A stretch of 64,000 nucleotides of DNA from CAZGRP01 sp964527995 (GTDB lineage: Bacteria > Zhuqueibacterota > Zhuqueibacteria > Oceanimicrobiales > CAZGRP01): NCBI GenBank assembly GCA_964527995.1, contig CAZGRP010000024.1, positions 1 through 64,000 of the forward strand, written 5' to 3'. This document shows positions 60,049 to 64,000 of the stretch, in pieces. The position numbers and the translations under genes were made by a program. The notes under the pieces were generated by a model. That model had not been told where the DNA came from and searched no databases. It saw nothing but the letters and a program-made list of their open reading frames with translations. Each line of letters opens with the position of its first letter. Positions within the stretch are counted from its first letter, which is position 1.

Positions 60049-61362
60049 ATGGTTGATGAGTTGACTCTCTACACTGCGGATCTCATGTACGTCGACGGCT
60101 CCTTTCGCCAGGACCTGGCCATGCTGGTCTCCGGGTCGCAGATCCAGGCCGTCGGCAGCGTCGACGAGCTGAGAGAACGGACGCAAAAGGTCCATCGGTT
60201 CGCCGGGCAGGCTCTCATGCCGGGCACCGTGAATGCCCACAACCATAGTTTCCAGTCGCTGGTGCGTGGGTTCGCCGATGACATGCCTTTTTTTGAATGG
60301 CGAGATCAGGGGATCTACAAGTACTCACTCGACCTCGGTCCCGAGGAGATCTACGTCGGGGCTCTGTTCGCTTTCGGCGAGATGCTCACCTACGGCGTCA
60401 CCACTGTGGTGGATTTTTTCTATCTTCACGACAACGGTAATGACAATTCGCGGGCCGTGATTCGGGCCGCCAAGGACGTCGGCATCCGTCTGGTGTTGGC
60501 GCGGACCATGTACGACTGGCAGAAGGGTCCGGAGAAATACCGTGAGAGCGTCGACGATGCCAGCCGGCGCTGCCAAGAACTGATGGACGAATTCGAAGAG
60601 GATGCCAACGTCACAGTTTGCCCCGCGCCACACAGCCCTCATGCTGCCTCCGAGGCCATGATCCGCGCCGGCGCCGAGATCGCCCGCAGTCGGGGCGGCC
60701 GCTTCCACATCCATGTCGCCGAAGGGCAGTACGAGGTCGACATGATCCAGGAGCGCTACGGGCTGCGGCCCATGGCCTGGCTGGACGAAATCGGCGCATG
60801 CAGTGAGCAGATGGTGGCGGTGCACTGCGTCTGGCTGGACGATGCCGAGATCGAGCTGATGGCTCGCCGTGGCGCGAAGCTCGCCTACAATCCTGCCAGC
60901 AACATGTTCCTGGGCGATGGGATCACGCGCATCCGGGAGATGCTGGATCACGGAGTCCTGGTCGCTCTGGGCACCGACGGCGCCTGTTCAAACAATCGCA
61001 CTTCGATCTTCGACGAAATGCGCACCGCCAGCCTGCTCCAGAAGGTCCGCCTGCTCGACTCCAGCGGCTGCCGCGCCGGCGAGGTGTTCGCCATGGGAAC
61101 CACCAACGCCGGCGAGGTTTTGGGCCTGCCCATCGGCCGGATCGCCCCGGGCTACAAGGCCGATCTTGTCGCCCTCAACCTGGGCCATATCACTCTGCAA
61201 CCGGTGCAGAATCTCCGCAACAACATCGTGTATGCCATGTCGCCGGACGCCATCGCCGAGGTGATCGTCGGCGGCCGGTCCGTCTGCAGAGGCCGTGAGC
61301 TCTTGACCGTGCCTCTCGGCAGAATCGTCGAACAGGTGCACAAGGTGACGAAAACATGGTAG
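60049..61362 (+). CDS. TrzA/AtzA-type amidohydrolase (probable deaminase), first copy
   Basis: A 437-residue metal-dependent hydrolase. HNH motif (64-66) in GTVNAHNHSFQSL, then CPAPHSPHAASEAM, FHIHVAEGQYEVDM (His and Glu of the site), VHCVWLDDAEIEL and LGTDGACSNNRTS match the branch that includes SAH/MTA deaminase, guanine deaminase and atrazine hydrolases. Probably deaminates a purine, pyrimidine or related amine; substrate unknown. GGAGG lies 5 bases before the ATG. It stands 60 bases after the envelope cluster and 100 before a second, diverged copy. Confidence 0.88.
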   Translation: MVDELTLYTADLMYVDGSFRQDLAMLVSGSQIQAVGSVDELRERTQKVHRFAGQALMPGTVNAHNHSFQSLVRGFADDMPFFEWRDQGIYKYSLDLGPEEIYVGALFAFGEMLTYGVTTVVDFFYLHDNGNDNSRAVIRAAKDVGIRLVLARTMYDWQKGPEKYRESVDDASRRCQELMDEFEEDANVTVCPAPHSPHAASEAMIRAGAEIARSRGGRFHIHVAEGQYEVDMIQERYGLRPMAWLDEIGACSEQMVAVHCVWLDDAEIELMARRGAKLAYNPASNMFLGDGITRIREMLDHGVLVALGTDGACSNNRTSIFDEMRTASLLQKVRLLDSSGCRAGEVFAMGTTNAGEVLGLPIGRIAPGYKADLVALNLGHITLQPVQNLRNNIVYAMSPDAIAEVIVGGRSVCRGRELLTVPLGRIVEQVHKVTKTW

Positions 61363-61462
61363 TCCGTCCGGCAGTGACCAGTCCGGGGCAGAGCGCAGTG
61401 GGTGGACGAAACGTAGCTCCGGCCGCCGGCAGGGAACGCACCAAAGCGACTTGGATTTGGCC

Positions 61463-62833
61463 ATGAGTGAACCACGAACTTCATCCCACAGCTTCGCAGC
61501 GACTCCCGGCCGCGAGGGAAAGACGCTGGCCATTCGAAACGCCACCCTTGTGACGATGAATTCCGAAAGGGAAATCGTGCACGGGGATCTCCTGATCCGC
61601 GGTCATCGCATCGTCGCTGTCGGGCGGTTCGACGATAGCGCCGATGAGGAGATTGACGCTTCGGGACTGGTGGCGATGCCGGGCTTCGTGCAGACTCACG
61701 TTCATCTCTGCCAGACGCTGTTCCGCAACCAGGCCGATGATCTCAGCCTGCTGGAATGGCTGAAGCGGCGCATCTGGCCTCTGGAGGCGGCCCACGACGA
61801 GACCACTTTGCGCCTTTCAGCGGAGCTGGGAGTGGCGGAGCTGATCAAGGGTGGAACGACGACCGTGCTGGATATGGCCACGGTGCGGCACACTGATGTG
61901 GTTTTCGAGGTGGCGCGGCGAACCGGCCTGCGTGCCACCATCGGCAAATGCTTGATGGACGACCCGCAGACCACGCCGCCCGGTCTGCTGGAATCGACCG
62001 ATGAGGCCCTGGAGGAAAGCCTCGCCCTCTACGAGCGCTGGGACGGCGCTGAGCAGGGGCGGTTGAGGTATGCCTTCGCGCCGCGTTTTGCCGTCTCCTG
62101 CACCGACGGCCTGCTGCGCCAGGTGGCGCAACTGGCGGACGAAAAATCGGTTCTGGTCCACACACACGCCGCCGAGAATCGCGACGAAGTGCGGTTGGTG
62201 CAGAAACGCACCGGTGCCACCAATCTGGTTTATCTGGATCGCGTGCATCTGTTGAATGCCCGTCTGTGCGTGGCTCATTGTATCTGGATCGACGGTGACG
62301 AAATGGAGTTGCTGGCGAACTCGGGTGCCGCAGTGCTGCACTGTCCATCGGCGAACCTGAAGTTGGCTTCCGGCATCGCCCGCGTGCCCGAGATGCGCCG
62401 GCGTGGCATCCTGGTGACGCTCGGTGCTGACGGCGCTGCCTGCAACAACAATCTCGACATGTTCCGCGAGATGCGGCTGGCGGCGCTGCTGCAAAAGCCT
62501 CGGCTGGGAGCCGAGGTGATGCAGGCAAAGGAGGTCGTCGAGATGGCGACGATCCTGGGCGCCCGCGCCTTGAAGTTGGAGAATGAGATCGGCAGCCTGG
62601 AGGTCGGTAAGCGCGCCGACCTCATCCTCCTCGATCTTGACGGCGTCCACACTTTACCTGAGGGGAACGTCTACGCGCAGATCGTCTACGCCGCCAGCGC
62701 CTCGGACGTTCGCACCGTGGTGATTGATGGGGAAGTCGTGATGCGAGATCGGCAGTTGTTGACTCTCGATGAGGACAGGCTCAGACAGGAGGCCTCGGCG
62801 GCGTTGCAGACACTTCTGGATCGAATCTCGTGA
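61463..62833 (+). CDS. TrzA/AtzA-type amidohydrolase (probable deaminase), second copy
   Basis: A 456-residue enzyme of the same superfamily. HVH in GFVQTHVHLCQTLFRN, LVHTHAAENRDEV, VAHCIWIDGDEMELL and LGADGAACNNNLD are the metal and catalytic motifs. It is closer to the MTA/SAH deaminase or 8-oxoguanine deaminase type than the first copy. Adjacent DUF84 NTPase (next gene) supports a role in purine clean-up. A TTG at 61451 is an alternative start. Its stop overlaps the GTG start of the next gene. Confidence 0.88.
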   Translation: MSEPRTSSHSFAATPGREGKTLAIRNATLVTMNSEREIVHGDLLIRGHRIVAVGRFDDSADEEIDASGLVAMPGFVQTHVHLCQTLFRNQADDLSLLEWLKRRIWPLEAAHDETTLRLSAELGVAELIKGGTTTVLDMATVRHTDVVFEVARRTGLRATIGKCLMDDPQTTPPGLLESTDEALEESLALYERWDGAEQGRLRYAFAPRFAVSCTDGLLRQVAQLADEKSVLVHTHAAENRDEVRLVQKRTGATNLVYLDRVHLLNARLCVAHCIWIDGDEMELLANSGAAVLHCPSANLKLASGIARVPEMRRRGILVTLGADGAACNNNLDMFREMRLAALLQKPRLGAEVMQAKEVVEMATILGARALKLENEIGSLEVGKRADLILLDLDGVHTLPEGNVYAQIVYAASASDVRTVVIDGEVVMRDRQLLTLDEDRLRQEASAALQTLLDRIS

Positions 62834-63420
62834 GCGGGTTCATGCCTCTGGCCATCGCCATCGGTTCCGAACGCCGGCCCAAGGTGCTGGCTGTGCAGGC
62901 GGCGTTGGAGCGAATCAGACCACACCTCTTGCCCAATGGAGGGGAGTACCGATTCCTGGCCCGGGCCGTCGACAGTGGTGTGTCGAGCATGCCGCGGTCG
63001 CAGACCGAGCTGATGCGCGGAGCTGTCCAGCGGGTGGAGCGGCTCGTCGAAACGCTCGGCGAGGAAGGGGTTCATGCCGACTATTTCGTTGGCCTGGAGG
63101 GGGGATTCTACCGGATGCGGTTCCAGAGAGAGGCGCGCACCTTCCTGCAGGGCTGGGTCTTTGTGAGCGATGGTGACACGGGATACTTCGGCAGTACCGG
63201 CAGCATCGAGGTGCCGCCGCAGATCGCCCATCTGGTCTACGAGCGGCAACTGGAGCTGGGGGACATCATCGATGATTTCGCCGCTGAGTCAGACATCCGC
63301 AATAAAGAGGGCGCCTTCGGGGTCTTTTCGCGCGGTGCTCTGACGCGCCGCCAATCTTTCGAGTTTGCCGTCGTCAGCGCTTTTGCGCCGTTCTACAACC
63401 GAGAGCTGTATCGGCCATGA
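62830..63420 (+). CDS. DUF84 family inosine/xanthosine triphosphatase
   Basis: A 196-residue YjjX-like NTPase that hydrolyses non-canonical purine triphosphates. LAIAIGSERRPKVLAVQAAL near 7-26, VSSMPRSQTELMRGAVQRV (51-69) and YFVGLEGGFYRM (85-96) are typical. GTG start in a GTGA overlap with the amidohydrolase stop; an ATG at 62842 is possible. The family keeps ITP and XTP out of nucleic acids, fitting the neighbouring deaminases. The methyltransferase gene overlaps its stop by 4 bases. Confidence 0.88.
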   Translation: MSGFMPLAIAIGSERRPKVLAVQAALERIRPHLLPNGGEYRFLARAVDSGVSSMPRSQTELMRGAVQRVERLVETLGEEGVHADYFVGLEGGFYRMRFQREARTFLQGWVFVSDGDTGYFGSTGSIEVPPQIAHLVYERQLELGDIIDDFAAESDIRNKEGAFGVFSRGALTRRQSFEFAVVSAFAPFYNRELYRP

Positions 63421-64000
63421 GCCTGTGGGACTGGAAGGCTGCTTTCTACCGCTCCGCCCGACGGCTTTACCCCTTTCGTTCCATCCTTGCTGCAGAAAAC
63501 CGTGCTCTAAGCGAGCTGACTGCCGCAATCCCGCACACCGACCGCGCGGCGTGCCTCGACCTTGGCTGCGGGTATGGCAACGCAGCCGACTATCTGCCCT
63601 CCACGTGCAGCCTTTTCTTCGTCGACCGATCCCTACGGATGTTGCGGCAGGCTCGAGCGCGGCATGCGGCACCGGCAGTTGTGGCCGATGCTGCGGCTTT
63701 GCCGTTTCGGCAGGGAACTTTTTCGGTCGTCGTCGCTGTAGGTCTGTTGGAGTACGTCGAGGACATGCGGCGCTGTTTTGCAGAGGTCGGCAAGGCCGCA
63801 CAAGGAATAAGCTACTTCATCGTCACCATCGCCCGCAGGACATGGGGCAACCGGTTCAGGCGATTGCTGGGTACGCGTCTTTTCTGGCATCGACGCGAGC
63901 AACTGGACGAGACATTGCGACAATACGGGTTCCATCGAGTGGCATCGCGAACGACCTGGCTGCAGGAACAGTACCTCTATCGGCGCAACCATGCTGAGCA
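63417..64000 (+). CDS. Class I SAM-dependent methyltransferase, truncated by window end
   Basis: The first 194 residues are visible and the frame is open to the end of the window. Motif I is CLDLGCGYGNAADYL (46-60), then FVDRSLRML and ADAAALPFRQGTFSVVVAVGLLEYVEDM, the UbiE/Methyltransf_11 pattern of a SAM-binding fold. The substrate cannot be told. ATGA overlap with the DUF84 gene shows it continues the same operon. Confidence 0.85.
   Translation, partial: MSLWDWKAAFYRSARRLYPFRSILAAENRALSELTAAIPHTDRAACLDLGCGYGNAADYLPSTCSLFFVDRSLRMLRQARARHAAPAVVADAAALPFRQGTFSVVVAVGLLEYVEDMRRCFAEVGKAAQGISYFIVTIARRTWGNRFRRLLGTRLFWHRREQLDETLRQYGFHRVASRTTWLQEQYLYRRNHAE

Noticed and set aside
1..64000. CRISPR arrays, rRNA, insertion sequences, replication origin
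   Set aside because: I saw no regularly spaced direct repeats of array type, no rRNA-like sequence, no transposase and no cluster of DnaA boxes.

Overview
The window looks like chromosomal DNA of a GC-rich, Gram-negative-type (diderm) bacterium. The evidence is two Omp85 outer-membrane proteins, a TamB-like protein, lipoprotein signals, an ExbB/ExbD energy-transduction set, NtrC-type sigma-54 activators and an NAD-dependent DNA ligase. DUF3078, DUF2911, DUF1684, DUF4390 and a FlgD-like Ig domain suggest the FCB group or a nearby candidate phylum (KSB1, Calditrichota or Zixibacteria type). That placement is inference from gene content. I see no rRNA, tRNA, CRISPR array or transposase. Genes are dense, mostly on the + strand, and many overlap by 4-14 bases.

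Layout. 1-4.7 kb: a repeat pair, an exported PIG-L deacetylase, a 48-residue membrane peptide and a sodium/solute symporter. 4.8-7.6 kb (minus strand): DUF2911 protein, then a cytochrome b/Rieske pair. 8-12.4 kb: Cys-less rhodanese, SufT-like protein, DUF488, a 2-hydroxyacid dehydrogenase, a family 1 encapsulin shell protein and a proline dehydrogenase starting 7 bases after it. 12.9-19.7 kb: lipoprotein, single-POTRA Omp85 protein, DUF4390, and an NtrY/NtrC-like pair. 19.9-27.7 kb: nicotinate phosphoribosyltransferase, archease, a UPF0175/DUF3368 toxin-antitoxin-like pair, RtcB RNA ligase, PolX and LigA. 27.9-32.9 kb: DUF1684, M28 peptidase and small membrane or coiled-coil proteins. 33-39.5 kb: a 1469-residue hybrid kinase overlapping a sensorless kinase and an NtrC-type regulator. 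39.8-42.6 kb: zinc-ribbon protein, CysQ-like phosphatase, degenerate receiver and DUF3078 barrel. 42.7-48.9 kb: TamA-like/TamB-like pair and a lipoprotein. 49-53.5 kb: ssb and the nucleoside salvage run cdd-udk-tdk-nupC-pnp. 53.5-60 kb: a seven-gene envelope cluster whose ExbB-like protein carries two C-terminal Ig-like domains. 60-64 kb: two amidohydrolases, a DUF84 NTPase and a methyltransferase cut by the window end.

How the genes fit together. The repair block joins RNA ligation (RtcB plus its activator archease) to DNA gap filling (PolX) and NAD-dependent ligation (LigA), with an NAD-salvage enzyme at its head. The salvage block covers nucleoside import, deamination, phosphorylation and phosphorolysis. 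The 53.5-60 kb cluster has the parts of a Tol/Exb-type proton-driven envelope machine, but with proteins I do not recognise from Tol-Pal or TonB. It and the encapsulin/proline dehydrogenase pair are the best candidates for undescribed biology here.

Ten putative promoters share a TTGnnn - 16 or 17 bases - TAnnTT/TATGCT layout. Three hairpin-plus-T-run terminators are clear.
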